64,000 nt of DNA from Paenibacillus sp. FSL R7-0337 (GCF_037969875.1 NZ_CP150218.1:6820001-6884000), one strand, 5' to 3'. Shown: positions 26,563-36,390, numbered from the stretch's first letter. The notes: generated by a model not told the origin, from the letters alone. A program made the numbers and translations.

Positions 26563-28902
26563 ATGAGAACCAAAATGAATGTAACCATGTCAGACACTTT
26601 TGAAACGAATATGCTTAAACTCCTCAACAGGTTCGAAACCTTGAATTTAAGAGAGACATCCGCAGAGAGCTATTATAAAAACAGGGCCAAAGTAATCGCA
26701 AAGCAATTAGAAGAGAAGGAATTCCGCATCACGGTCGTAGGTGAATTTAGTGCTGGAAAATCAACCTTTCTGAATGCACTGATTGGAAAAGATATTCTTC
26801 CCCATGCGCTCACGGAAACGACTGCAACAGTAACCTATATTCGTAATGTGCCGGCCGAGCATCCTAGCGCAGATACAATCATCGTACACTTTAACGATAA
26901 GCAGAAGCCTGACCTTGTGTTTGATCTGAAGGAGAATCCAGATGCTTTAAAAATATATACAACCACACATTCTAAACTGAACGTGGTTCAGGAGATCTCG
27001 CATGTAGATGTATATGTGAATTTCAAAAGTACGGATGAAAAGGTTGTTTTTATTGATACACCGGGTCTGAATGGTGTAGCAGACGGACACCGTGATTTAA
27101 CCATGCACGAAATCAAACAGGCACATGCCAGTATCTGTTTATTTCATCTTCGTAGCCTAGCGCACAGCAATTTGGAATTTTTACGGATTCTCCAAAAACA
27201 CCAAAGTTCATTTCTGTTTGTCTTGAATTTTATCGATGAAATAAAGAATTCGGAAGGGGACAAAGTAGAGCAAAAGCTATCTTCCTTTCAGGAACAACTG
27301 TCTGTTAATCTAATGGACGAGGAAACAGGTGGAAATCACTCCATACGGACCTTTGGTGTATCTGCACTTAAAGCTCTTGTGGCCAAAGATGTTACTATCC
27401 CAAGAATGTACAGTGGGGATCTAATAGACTTAAACTCGGATGACCGTGAGAGGCTTATGCAGGAATCCTTGTTTCCGTTGTTTGAAGAGTACTTATGGAA
27501 TAAAGTATTGAATGGCGAGAAGAATCAGATATTTCAAACTTCATTATATGATGCTTTGCAGAACTTGCTAGAGGAGCTTTCAGAGGAATTGGATAAGGTG
27601 AGTGCGTTCATTAAAATACAGCTGGATGCAACGGAAATAAGTGATATCGAACGACGACTGATTCAGCTAGCTGAGTTCTCTGGTAGGAATTGGAAAAAGT
27701 TAACCCATTATATGAACAGTCGTCATTCCGGCCTGGACAAGTTATTGAAAGAGAAAGTTATTGAGGACGTTTCTCTCATTCTGGAGCAGATTCGTGAGAA
27801 AGTACAACTGGATAATTTTGAAACGTTTGAGTTGTCTATGCAGCAAAGCACCTATAGCACTTTGTTGCAGAACAAAGTGAGTACGCTCTCCTATGAATAT
27901 CACAATAATATTTCTTCTATTTTAGAGGAGATTTATCAAACCTCGATACTGAGAGCCAAAGAGTTCGCACCTTCTGTAGAAATAAGCACGGAGGGGACTT
28001 TAGTTATCAAGGCTGTGAAATTCGATGGAAGTGACTATAAGTTCGAGAAGCAGTTGGATAAGTTGAAGGAAAAGAAGATCAATTATTTAGTCAAGACAAA
28101 AGAGATAGCAGACGAACAGGATGATATGGTCAAGGAGCTTCAGAAGATTGATCTTAAGGTGGAAAAGGTACAGGCAGGAATCGCCCAGGCAGCAGTTATA
28201 CAGACAACAGAGCAAAGTAGAATGGGAAAAGAGCCGGATATTCGCCAGTACGAGGAAACTCGTTATCGGACGGTAGAAAGGAAGAAGTTCAGTATATTCC
28301 GTTTATTAAGCAGCACTTATGAGGAGGCCTACACAGCAACTGTAACGGATACGTCGGAAAGGGATCAATGGCGTAGGAATAAGGAGCATATTCAATCTAA
28401 ATATGCCAAGATCAAGGATAGTCTGCAGCAGGAAAGCACGGAATTGCGTTTAAGAAAGAAGCAATTTGCAACCAAGGCTGCTCAGTATGCAGACTTGTTG
28501 AGTTCGCTTGAAACAAAGCTGCTCCACGTTGAGGAAGATATATGGCGCAGGCAGCTTGAATATGACGAGATTTTAATGAAAGCGCGAAATGAGTTTTTGC
28601 GTTCCGAGAAGCGAAGACTTATGGATCAGATCGAAAGATTCTTAAAGGAGCAGGTGTACGACGCTTTGCTCGAAACTTCAAAACAAAATGTGGAAGATAA
28701 TATGGTGAACATTCGGCAACAAGTTCAGGATTTTTACGAGAAAAGTCAAGCCGAGGCAAGACACAGGTTAAATGGGATGCTGCTATCGAGTAAGGAAGAA
28801 ATTCAGCAACAGATAGAACCTTATGAAACACTGCAAGAAGAAATTTCGCAATTATTTCAAGATATGATGCATATTGAAATTACCCAAGCGAGCAGCTGGT
28901 AG
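26563..28902 (+). CDS. Dynamin-like GTPase 1
   Basis: A 779-residue bacterial dynamin-like protein. G1 P-loop GEFSAGKST at residues 60-68, the G2 threonines in TETTATVTYI near 90, G3 DTPGLNG near 166, and G4 as NFID near 225 (N-F-I-D in place of the usual N-K-x-D). The rest is long helices and coiled coil, as in dynamin stalks. A middle hydrophobic loop (KKFSIFRLLSSTYEEAY, near 583-599) lies where a membrane-binding paddle would be. The start is uncertain between ATG 26563 and ATG 26575. It shares close G1 and G3 sequence with the next gene, suggesting duplication. Such proteins bind and remodel membrane, and paired ones form hetero-oligomers in other bacteria. Confidence 0.92.
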   Translation: MRTKMNVTMSDTFETNMLKLLNRFETLNLRETSAESYYKNRAKVIAKQLEEKEFRITVVGEFSAGKSTFLNALIGKDILPHALTETTATVTYIRNVPAEHPSADTIIVHFNDKQKPDLVFDLKENPDALKIYTTTHSKLNVVQEISHVDVYVNFKSTDEKVVFIDTPGLNGVADGHRDLTMHEIKQAHASICLFHLRSLAHSNLEFLRILQKHQSSFLFVLNFIDEIKNSEGDKVEQKLSSFQEQLSVNLMDEETGGNHSIRTFGVSALKALVAKDVTIPRMYSGDLIDLNSDDRERLMQESLFPLFEEYLWNKVLNGEKNQIFQTSLYDALQNLLEELSEELDKVSAFIKIQLDATEISDIERRLIQLAEFSGRNWKKLTHYMNSRHSGLDKLLKEKVIEDVSLILEQIREKVQLDNFETFELSMQQSTYSTLLQNKVSTLSYEYHNNISSILEEIYQTSILRAKEFAPSVEISTEGTLVIKAVKFDGSDYKFEKQLDKLKEKKINYLVKTKEIADEQDDMVKELQKIDLKVEKVQAGIAQAAVIQTTEQSRMGKEPDIRQYEETRYRTVERKKFSIFRLLSSTYEEAYTATVTDTSERDQWRRNKEHIQSKYAKIKDSLQQESTELRLRKKQFATKAAQYADLLSSLETKLLHVEEDIWRRQLEYDEILMKARNEFLRSEKRRLMDQIERFLKEQVYDALLETSKQNVEDNMVNIRQQVQDFYEKSQAEARHRLNGMLLSSKEEIQQQIEPYETLQEEISQLFQDMMHIEITQASSW

Positions 28903-28913
28903 GAGGAATGTTT

Positions 28914-31268
28914 GTGGATACCGATTGGATTAAAGAGCAATATGAAGATAGAAGGCAGAGAGTAATGTCACTGCTGGCACAGTCGCGGGATTATTATGCA
29001 GGTATTGATATGCAGGATCAGGTGCAGTCCTTTGAAACCTTATACACCCATCTGGAAAAGGGTTACTTCTCTATAGTGGTTGTAGGGGAGTTTAGTGCGG
29101 GGAAATCAACCTTTTTAAATGCTCTTATGGGGGAAAAGTACCTCCCTTCTTTTACAAATGAAACTACGGCTACTGTTAATTTTTTACGGCATAAGGATGC
29201 TGGACCGGAAGGGTACGGATCAGCGGTCTATTATAAGGACTTGGATAAGCAGCCTCACTATTCAGACGCCACTGCCGAGACCATAGAACGGTTTGTAAGT
29301 ACAAAGAGTGACCTTCATGTAGCAGATGAAATCGATCGAGTAGAGCTTTTCCTGGATTCTAAGTTTCTAAACGATGGTGTGATGCTGGTAGACAGTCCAG
29401 GACTTAACGGTGTGGCTGAGGGTCATAAGGAAATTACAGAGAGACAAATTGAAAAGTCTCATGCTTGTATCTTTATGTTCTCTGCGGAGCAGCCGGGTCG
29501 TAAAACGGATTTTGAATTCCTCACGAATCTAAGATCAAAGGTTGATACGATTATACTTGTCCTAAACAAAATCGATGTAGTGAAATCCAACGAACAATCT
29601 ATAGAGGATGTTATGAATAATTTGCGGACTAGCTATCGCAAGTTTTTTCCGGATCAGCCGCTGCCAGAGATTTGGCCTGTCGCGGCGTATCCGGGGTTGG
29701 TCGCTAGAAGTAGTCAACTCCTGACCTATCAAGGGAAGGAATCCCATTCTTTAGAAGAGAAACAGCACTACCTTTCCATATCGAGAATGGAGGCGTTTGA
29801 ACAGCGACTATGGCGTTTTCTTATTCAAGGAGAGAAAACACGCCAACAGCTTTACGCGCCAGTGGACCGAGTGAAGAAACTCTTTGTTGCAAGGCTTAAG
29901 GAGCTGAATGAGCTTAGGCAGGATCTGCTTCTATCTACGGACACTCAGAATATCGTGTTGGAGCTTGGGGCTCTGGAAGAAGAAATACGACAAGTGGAAG
30001 ATAAGCTTTCCGAGAAGAAGCAGGTTCTCTTTGAAGAGATCAATCAAATCGTAAAGGATACACGCATACTGCTAAGTAGCTGCACACGTGATATGAAGCA
30101 ACGGCTTATAAATGATGTACACGAATGGACAGATCTTGACCAGGTGCAGCAGGATATCGAACAGTTCAACAAAAAAATAGTGAAGCAGTACCAACAGGTT
30201 GCCGATCAAGTATATCAGGAGTTCATGGACGAATTCACAGAATTGCTTCACGGCCGTTATGAAGAGTATCAACAGCAGATCGAAGGTGAAATATCGGCCA
30301 AGCTTGTAGGGATTGAATTTAAACTGCAGGGTCAGCTTGAGGCGGACTCTTTCGATTTCTATTTTGGATTGGATGAATACCGCACGCGTAAGGATATTTA
30401 TGAGCAAGAGCTTGAAGAACTAGATGACCGGATAAATAAGGTTATGGATGAAAGACTCCAGGCTGACGAGCAACGGAACCGGAAATCTGAGCTTGAGCAG
30501 AAGTTGGATGATCTTAAACAACGTGAGCAGACTTACTTGGCATCCTTCGGTCCCCGGCCAACAGCAAATCGGATTGCAGAGGAGTTTACCGATAAGAAAA
30601 GCCGCGGTGGAGTTATTGGATGGATTGGAGAATTGTTAATTGGAAAAAAAGAAGTGAAACGAACGGAATATATCACTGATGAAAGTGCCCGACGAGACCA
30701 TGATGCGCAAATTGCCAAGATTGAGGGGCAATTTGTGCAGGAATCGAACGAGCTTAGAATGAAATTGCAAGCGGTAGCTGATCCGCAAAAGAGTCTGGAG
30801 CAATATCGACAGATGATGTCGCAACTGGAGAAGCTGAACCTGAAGAAGCGGCAGGAGCAGGAGAAGTTCGAGAAAGACTTCAAGGTGCAGTTCCAGAAGA
30901 AGCATGCAGCTGCCTTGCGAAAGGTTCGGAATGAGATTGAGGATTTTGTTGATAGTATGGAGAAAGAGGTCGGAGAAATCTTCATTAAGGAGCTTCGTAA
31001 TCAGCGCAACCAGCTATGTAATATTGCAGTGGATATCATTCAAAATAATCTTCAACGGCTGATCGAGCAGAAGCAGTCTCGGTTAATGCTTCGCAAACAG
31101 CAGTTGGAATCTTCCGTGGATGAGAAAGAGAGCCTGATTCAGGGCTGTGATCAAGAAATTGAAACCATTCGTGTTATCTTAGAGGATGCAGTATCCCTTG
31201 CAACGGAATTGGAAATGACGGAAGTGGATAGCATTTCTTCGGAAGAATATGAGTACGTAACAGATTAG
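28914..31268 (+). CDS. Dynamin-like GTPase 2
   Basis: About 784 residues. AGGAGG at 28901-28906 favours GTG 28914 (7-base spacing) over ATG 28908, which lies one base from it. G1 GEFSAGKST near residue 58, G2 in TNETTATVNF, G3 DSPGLNGVAEGHKEITE and a canonical G4 NKID. A hydrophobic loop GGVIGWIGELLIGKK near residue 564 sits between two coiled-coil arms and may be the membrane paddle. It resembles gene 1 most closely in the GTPase domain and probably works with it as a pair. It is separated from gene 1 by only a few bases. Confidence 0.92.
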   Translation: MDTDWIKEQYEDRRQRVMSLLAQSRDYYAGIDMQDQVQSFETLYTHLEKGYFSIVVVGEFSAGKSTFLNALMGEKYLPSFTNETTATVNFLRHKDAGPEGYGSAVYYKDLDKQPHYSDATAETIERFVSTKSDLHVADEIDRVELFLDSKFLNDGVMLVDSPGLNGVAEGHKEITERQIEKSHACIFMFSAEQPGRKTDFEFLTNLRSKVDTIILVLNKIDVVKSNEQSIEDVMNNLRTSYRKFFPDQPLPEIWPVAAYPGLVARSSQLLTYQGKESHSLEEKQHYLSISRMEAFEQRLWRFLIQGEKTRQQLYAPVDRVKKLFVARLKELNELRQDLLLSTDTQNIVLELGALEEEIRQVEDKLSEKKQVLFEEINQIVKDTRILLSSCTRDMKQRLINDVHEWTDLDQVQQDIEQFNKKIVKQYQQVADQVYQEFMDEFTELLHGRYEEYQQQIEGEISAKLVGIEFKLQGQLEADSFDFYFGLDEYRTRKDIYEQELEELDDRINKVMDERLQADEQRNRKSELEQKLDDLKQREQTYLASFGPRPTANRIAEEFTDKKSRGGVIGWIGELLIGKKEVKRTEYITDESARRDHDAQIAKIEGQFVQESNELRMKLQAVADPQKSLEQYRQMMSQLEKLNLKKRQEQEKFEKDFKVQFQKKHAAALRKVRNEIEDFVDSMEKEVGEIFIKELRNQRNQLCNIAVDIIQNNLQRLIEQKQSRLMLRKQQLESSVDEKESLIQGCDQEIETIRVILEDAVSLATELEMTEVDSISSEEYEYVTD

Positions 31269-31287
31269 AAGGGGGAGATCACAATCC

Positions 31288-33708
31288 GTGAAAAAATTGA
31301 TAAATACCTATCAAGAAATCGCCTCATACTTGGGTGATGAGAGTAGTCAGCATTTGCTTGAGGGGTTGGCATCCAGACATCTTAACGGGGAATTCTACTT
31401 GCCTGTTATCGGCCAATACTCTGCCGGAAAATCGAGATTTATTAATACACTCCTGGGGATAGAATATTTACCAACAAAAGGAAATGAAACTACTGCCTTC
31501 CCGACATTTATAGCCTATGGTGAGGAGGAAGGAGCGTTTGTAGAACACCATAATGGCTCGATCTTGTCTATAGAGCCTCAAACGTTAAGATCCTACCGGC
31601 ACAATGGGGATGGAATTACAACAGGGGATATAAAGGCACTTCATTTAAAACTGAAGAACCCCTTACTGGAACAAGGCTTGATTATCATTGATACACCGGG
31701 CTTTAACACGCTGGTTCGTTCTCATGAAGATGTGACGCTATCCGTCATTCCGCAAGCACAATTTCTAATCTATGTAATGGGTAAATCTCTGACAGATTAT
31801 GATGTGAAATTTCTTCGGAAAATTGAGGCGATGGGTATTGAACTGATCTTTATAAGAACAAAGCTTGATGAGATTAAACCATCCGAAGAATCGCTCGAAG
31901 ATTTGCTTCAATTGGAGAATACAAAGCTGCAAAGCCATTTTGAGAGAACCCGTCCTTTTTTTGCTATAACTAGTGAAAGTGAATTACTAAGGCGATCAGA
32001 GTGGCAGTGGCGAATTAATGCTGTACAAGATTATATCTCTAGTCAGATTAATCCCCGTCTGCAGGATTTATGGAATCATAGTTTGGGACAAAGGCTTCTA
32101 ATCTTAGGAAGAGACTTTATGTGCAACTTGAAAGAGAAACAGGAGTTGCTGCAATCAGCGGGCAGTGTAAACGTAGAAATGTTGCAGGAGCAAGTGACAT
32201 TCTTGGAGAATCAGATCCAATCCATTACTAAGTCGCATTATACCAACAGTAAACGAATTCAGTCTGAACTGGCTCCCTTTCAATTGAAAATGAAGAGTGA
32301 TGCCAATCAGTATATGGAAGATTGTGCAGCTAAATTTGAGCGGAATGTTTCCCTTCAATCCAGTATAGAGGCTATGAAGAAATGGACACAGAACAGCGCT
32401 CTAGAGCAGGTTGAAGAATACATGCAGCGTATTCAAATGATGTTTACCAATTACACACAGCAAATGATTGAACAGGGCTTCAAAGAGGCGAAAAGCCGCA
32501 TTCAAGAAATATCTGAGCAATTGGAGAGTACGTTGAATCTTAAAAAGCCCTTCAAGCTTAACCTGCCTGATACTGACCGGATTAATCATGTGCGGCAGTA
32601 TGCTGTTGACCAGCTGCAGGAAGAACTGGAGTTATTAGCTGAATTACTGCAGCAAAGTGATGACGAGCTCAGTAAGTATGATTTGACCACAGAAAAGGTC
32701 CAAGCTATGGCGCAAGAGATGGGGCGTTTCGTCTCCGAAGCCCGAAGCGAAGTAGATGGCATTGAAACCTATACTCCACAAATGAAATTCGTTGAAGGAA
32801 ACCAAAATATATCTGAACTAATGGGGCAAATTGGAAATATTGCTGACTGGCTGACCCTACTTATTCCCGGAAAAAACGCAGCAACTATTGTAACAAAGGT
32901 GGAAAAGGTCGCTAAGATTTCTAAGGTTACTCAAATTGCCCAGAGGATTAATGTATCTACCAAAACCCTGCAAGCTGCAACCAAGACGATAGAAACAGCA
33001 GCCAAAGGGGTGGACTTGCTCAAGAAAGTCGATAAGGCTAAAGATATTTTAAATGATGCGAAAGACTTTCAGAGTCAGGCTCGCCAAATAATCCCCAAAG
33101 AACAATCAGGGTTGCTGGATTTGATCACGCTGGAATATTGGTTTAGTAAGGCTGGAAAACTGTTTGATACGCCGTCTCATTATGAGTTGGATAAAATTGC
33201 AGAAGCTGGGTACCTCAATCGGAAGCGGGAGTTGGAGCAGCGACATTTACAGGCTATTCAGAAGGAATTAAATCAACTGGAGGAACTACATCTACTCCGT
33301 AAGAAAGAAGATAGATTGAAGAAGGAGAAAGAGCTCCAGCTTAGAAATCAAAAATCTCTTGAGAAGCAACTACAGGTGGAACGGGAAAGGGTTGGCAAAG
33401 AGGCGGCGGTAACGTATGCTCAGCAGTTGACAAGACTGTTCGAGGAGGAGCTTTCTAGAGTTCATGCCATGCTTCTGACAGAGATCGAACAAGCGTATCG
33501 AAATCAGGTGCAAGCAATCATTATATCGGCGACCATTGAGAGTAAGCAGCGAATAGAATCCATGCAAGATAATTTGCAGAAGCTATTGGAAGAGAAACAT
33601 CATAAGACAGCTGATAAGGATCGGGCTGTTCAGCAAGTTACTGCTTTTCTAGAATTTTTGAATGTGACTGCTGAAGGTTTGGAAGGCGACGATGTATGCA
33701 TCCATTAA
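31288..33708 (+). CDS. Dynamin-like GTPase 3 (divergent)
   Basis: 806 residues from GTG 31288 with GGGGGAG upstream. G1 GQYSAGKSRF at residues 42-51, where Arg replaces the usual Thr after GKS, G2 in GNETTAFPTF, G3 DTPGFNTLVRSHEDV, G4 TKLD. It is more distant from genes 1 and 2 than they are from each other. Residues about 515-600 contain an amphipathic, Ala/Val-rich section (WLTLLIPGKNAATIV then helices), a candidate membrane-contact region. Long coiled coil to the end. Its last 13 bases overlap the next gene. Confidence 0.9.
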   Translation: MKKLINTYQEIASYLGDESSQHLLEGLASRHLNGEFYLPVIGQYSAGKSRFINTLLGIEYLPTKGNETTAFPTFIAYGEEEGAFVEHHNGSILSIEPQTLRSYRHNGDGITTGDIKALHLKLKNPLLEQGLIIIDTPGFNTLVRSHEDVTLSVIPQAQFLIYVMGKSLTDYDVKFLRKIEAMGIELIFIRTKLDEIKPSEESLEDLLQLENTKLQSHFERTRPFFAITSESELLRRSEWQWRINAVQDYISSQINPRLQDLWNHSLGQRLLILGRDFMCNLKEKQELLQSAGSVNVEMLQEQVTFLENQIQSITKSHYTNSKRIQSELAPFQLKMKSDANQYMEDCAAKFERNVSLQSSIEAMKKWTQNSALEQVEEYMQRIQMMFTNYTQQMIEQGFKEAKSRIQEISEQLESTLNLKKPFKLNLPDTDRINHVRQYAVDQLQEELELLAELLQQSDDELSKYDLTTEKVQAMAQEMGRFVSEARSEVDGIETYTPQMKFVEGNQNISELMGQIGNIADWLTLLIPGKNAATIVTKVEKVAKISKVTQIAQRINVSTKTLQAATKTIETAAKGVDLLKKVDKAKDILNDAKDFQSQARQIIPKEQSGLLDLITLEYWFSKAGKLFDTPSHYELDKIAEAGYLNRKRELEQRHLQAIQKELNQLEELHLLRKKEDRLKKEKELQLRNQKSLEKQLQVERERVGKEAAVTYAQQLTRLFEEELSRVHAMLLTEIEQAYRNQVQAIIISATIESKQRIESMQDNLQKLLEEKHHKTADKDRAVQQVTAFLEFLNVTAEGLEGDDVCIH

Positions 33709-34889
33709 AGCGTCTATTGCAGGCTCATCGTCCTGTCTTTGTTGCAGGTATGTTAGGCATGGAGCGGTATGATTGGTTCCGTAACCTACTCGATCCTGTA
33801 TTCAGAAACTTAATTCCAGCCCGAGAGACAGACATGGAAACCGATACTCTTCTTTTCTTTTTCCCAAGTCGGCAAAATATAGCCTGGGCGGAGTTGGAAA
33901 CGGGGGGAATCATATCATTACCACTTAACGGCGAGATTCCTTCTCGTATTATCGCTAACTATTTTCCTGTATCGCATAATTTGATGCCGAATGGATTTAT
34001 TTTTATTGTATTGCCTTCTTTCGGAAAATCTTTTGACCTGAACTTGTCATTTATGGAACGATTTCAGGGGAAATTATGGCTAAAGCCTGATTCACGCCTC
34101 TTATGGGTGGATTGTTTCCCTTTTGCACAAAAAAACGCATTAGAAACTTTGGCTGAGTTTCATAGGAATCTTACTCCTCTGGATACAACGGTTGGCTTGC
34201 TTCGTTCCGGACGACGTTATGGTTATTCCGATCTGTCAGGAGAAGATACAGCCATAGAGCAAGCTAAAGAAGGATGGGCGAGCCTGGAATTATGTAACGA
34301 GACAGTAGTAATAGAATCGGAAGCAAACCGCAACCTGTTTAAGTCACTGCTTTATAAAAGGCGTTCCTATTACTCTCCTATTCAGTCTCATATCAAGCAT
34401 GATGTAAAGGCAAAGTACATGCTCTTTCGCAAGTATTTTCATGAAGATTATCATTGGATGGTTTCCAAAGAAGTTACTGCAGATTTTGTAGATCCTGTTT
34501 TTTTATATGAGGAGTGGGTCAAAGAATCATCCGGCTTAATTGCTGGCTGGAACATACAAGTTCGCAGGCGGCTCCTTCCCAAGTTAAATGAGGAGATAGC
34601 GATATTTGTGAGATCTAAATTAGATGAAACCGAAGTCTATGATTTGGACACATTGTTGAAGACTAAATTGGACAAGGTGTGGAAAAAGGGTTTTAAACAC
34701 ATTAGTGACTCCCTTGAGGAGGGAGATTTATTATCAGACAGCCTTACGGAAATTCAATATATGGCTGCCATTAAAACGTATAAAGCACAGTTTATTGAGG
34801 CTTTTACACATGTTATGCAAGTGATCTTATGTAATGCGGTAGAAGAAATAATTGAGAAACATTATGATCTCTGGAATAGATTGGCTTAA
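33696..34889 (+). CDS. Unknown 397-residue protein of the dynamin operon
   Basis: I do not recognise a family. The N-terminus (PVFVAGMLGMERYDWFRNLL) sits where a GTPase beta-1 and P-loop would be but lacks G-x4-GKS/T, so it may be a degenerate GTPase-fold partner; this is only a suggestion. The rest is mixed alpha/beta then helical, with no membrane segment. The start at ATG 33696 overlaps the end of GTPase 3 by 13 bases, with GGAAGG at 33681-33686, so its production is tied to that protein and a stoichiometric partner role is likely. Confidence 0.75.
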   Translation: MHPLKRLLQAHRPVFVAGMLGMERYDWFRNLLDPVFRNLIPARETDMETDTLLFFFPSRQNIAWAELETGGIISLPLNGEIPSRIIANYFPVSHNLMPNGFIFIVLPSFGKSFDLNLSFMERFQGKLWLKPDSRLLWVDCFPFAQKNALETLAEFHRNLTPLDTTVGLLRSGRRYGYSDLSGEDTAIEQAKEGWASLELCNETVVIESEANRNLFKSLLYKRRSYYSPIQSHIKHDVKAKYMLFRKYFHEDYHWMVSKEVTADFVDPVFLYEEWVKESSGLIAGWNIQVRRRLLPKLNEEIAIFVRSKLDETEVYDLDTLLKTKLDKVWKKGFKHISDSLEEGDLLSDSLTEIQYMAAIKTYKAQFIEAFTHVMQVILCNAVEEIIEKHYDLWNRLA

Positions 34890-34912
34890 TGAATAACAGG
34901 AGGAATATACAG

Positions 34913-35827
34913 ATGAGGATCAAAACTATGGCAGGCGGTGGGACATTGGTATTAGTAGGCTCTCTGCTGATACCTTTATATACAACGTACGGGGGTATAG
35001 GTTATGTAATAGCCGGTATATCATCGGTATTGGTTGCTTATTTTTGCTATTTGGCGGTAGGAATCATAGAAACTCAAAGAGCAGACCTTCAGACGGCAAC
35101 TCTGCTGACACAGAATGTTGTACAAGACAGCAAGCGGCACCTGACTGAACAGCATAAGAAGTTTGTCAGCTATTCAGATAGTATTCAAGCTAAATTACTG
35201 CAAGTCGCGGAGGATATGAGAGCTTTTCAACAAGGCTCCTTGCAGGAAATAGAGAGTGCAAAGAACGAAATGATATCGATCGCTATAGATCAGCAGTTAC
35301 AAACCAAACTGGTAACCCAACAATTAGGGGAATTCACATCCCAAATTGTGTCTTTGTTCGAGGGTCGTCTAAAAGAAGAGTTCGAATCGATTCAGGCTAC
35401 CAAAATTATGACCGGGGAGACTTTAACTGCGCTTAGAACAGAAATAGCACAATCAGAAGACCGCCAAGCAATCTATCTAGGTAAACTGGAAAATACATAT
35501 ACGGCTATAGCTGGTCAATTAACGGTTAACCAAAAGAAATGGACTAATCATTTGAAACAGTATATGTCTGAGATGAAGCTGGCTATTGAGGATACACTCG
35601 ATGATACGAAAACAGTGGTAGTGGATATCATGAAGTCCCAAAGAAAGGATACCCGAGAGGTGCTTGGGGAAATTCAAGACAATCAAGAGGCGATGTTAAA
35701 TGAACTCTCCGCTCAAGGGAAGCTTCAACAAACTAATCTGGATATCCTTCAAAGATTGCAAGAGGAAATCCTTGATCTAAACCAGCAGGATATGCAGTTG
35801 ATATCCAAGCTATTGCAGAAGGCATAA
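34913..35827 (+). CDS. Membrane-hairpin and coiled-coil protein
   Basis: About 304 residues. AGGAGG at 34898-34903 points to ATG 34913; an earlier ATG at 34889 overlaps the previous stop but has no ribosome site. Two adjacent membrane segments lie at about residues 9-50 (TLVLVGSLLIPLYTTYGG, then IAGISSVLVAYFCYLAV), followed by a long soluble coiled coil with periodic Gln/Glu/Lys. The layout recalls membrane-anchored scaffold or RmuC-like proteins but without a nuclease domain. It is probably the membrane tether of the complex. Confidence 0.75.
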   Translation: MRIKTMAGGGTLVLVGSLLIPLYTTYGGIGYVIAGISSVLVAYFCYLAVGIIETQRADLQTATLLTQNVVQDSKRHLTEQHKKFVSYSDSIQAKLLQVAEDMRAFQQGSLQEIESAKNEMISIAIDQQLQTKLVTQQLGEFTSQIVSLFEGRLKEEFESIQATKIMTGETLTALRTEIAQSEDRQAIYLGKLENTYTAIAGQLTVNQKKWTNHLKQYMSEMKLAIEDTLDDTKTVVVDIMKSQRKDTREVLGEIQDNQEAMLNELSAQGKLQQTNLDILQRLQEEILDLNQQDMQLISKLLQKA

Positions 35828-35828
35828 T

Positions 35829-36155
35829 ATGGATTGGAACACTGAGCCTTCAACCGATCGTTTATGTGAAAAGTCGTCGTTGATTTTGGGATTGTTGCAG
35901 ACAATAATCCGGAAGTTTTATTATAATCCTCGGAATCAGCATAAAATAAGCTTGCTTAGTCTGCATCCCTCGGATGAGGCCCGGCAGATAGAAGAGGATC
36001 TGATCGTCATTGATGAACTCATAACAGGTGTTGAAAGAAATGTAGGCTGCAGTAATTTAAAGAGGGCCCTTCATTTTCTCTGGATACTACAAAATCAGGT
36101 CATACAGTCACAAGAGCAATTAGAAAGTTTGGATTTTTTGGAATTAGTAGGTTGA
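35829..36155 (+). CDS. Small helical protein, last gene of the dynamin operon
   Basis: 108 residues, starting one base after the preceding stop, with no strong ribosome site (translational coupling likely). All-helical in appearance (ILGLLQTIIRKFYYNP, IEEDLIVIDELITGVE), no membrane segment, no known family. No clear terminator follows. Confidence 0.7.
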   Translation: MDWNTEPSTDRLCEKSSLILGLLQTIIRKFYYNPRNQHKISLLSLHPSDEARQIEEDLIVIDELITGVERNVGCSNLKRALHFLWILQNQVIQSQEQLESLDFLELVG

Positions 36156-36346
36156 ATAAGAAATCTTAGATACATGTGAGCCATTTCTATAATGAGGTCG
36201 GAGTGGGATAAGATGAATGTTAGCATGAGTTAATTATAGTTGGCAACGAGTAACGGGATTCCTCTAATAGCTGAACAAAAATAAACGCGCTGAACGATTC
36301 AATTATTAATAGAGTTAAAGGCGAACTCCACGACTCTGCTACACTA

Positions 36347-36370
36347 CGCACTCTACACATGTAGAGTGCG
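36347..36370. repeat. Perfect inverted repeat
   Basis: CGCACTCTAC (36347-36356), loop ACAT, GTAGAGTGCG (36361-36370). No T run follows on either strand, so it is more likely a protein-binding site or recombination feature than a terminator. Confidence 0.6.
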
Positions 36371-36390
36371 CAAACAAATAGCCATTATTA

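Noticed and set aside
23657-36155. LeoABC-type dynamin operon
   Set aside because: LeoABC is a three-gene set; here three GTPases lie with five other proteins, including a nuclease-like one. A distant relation is possible but the set is not the same.
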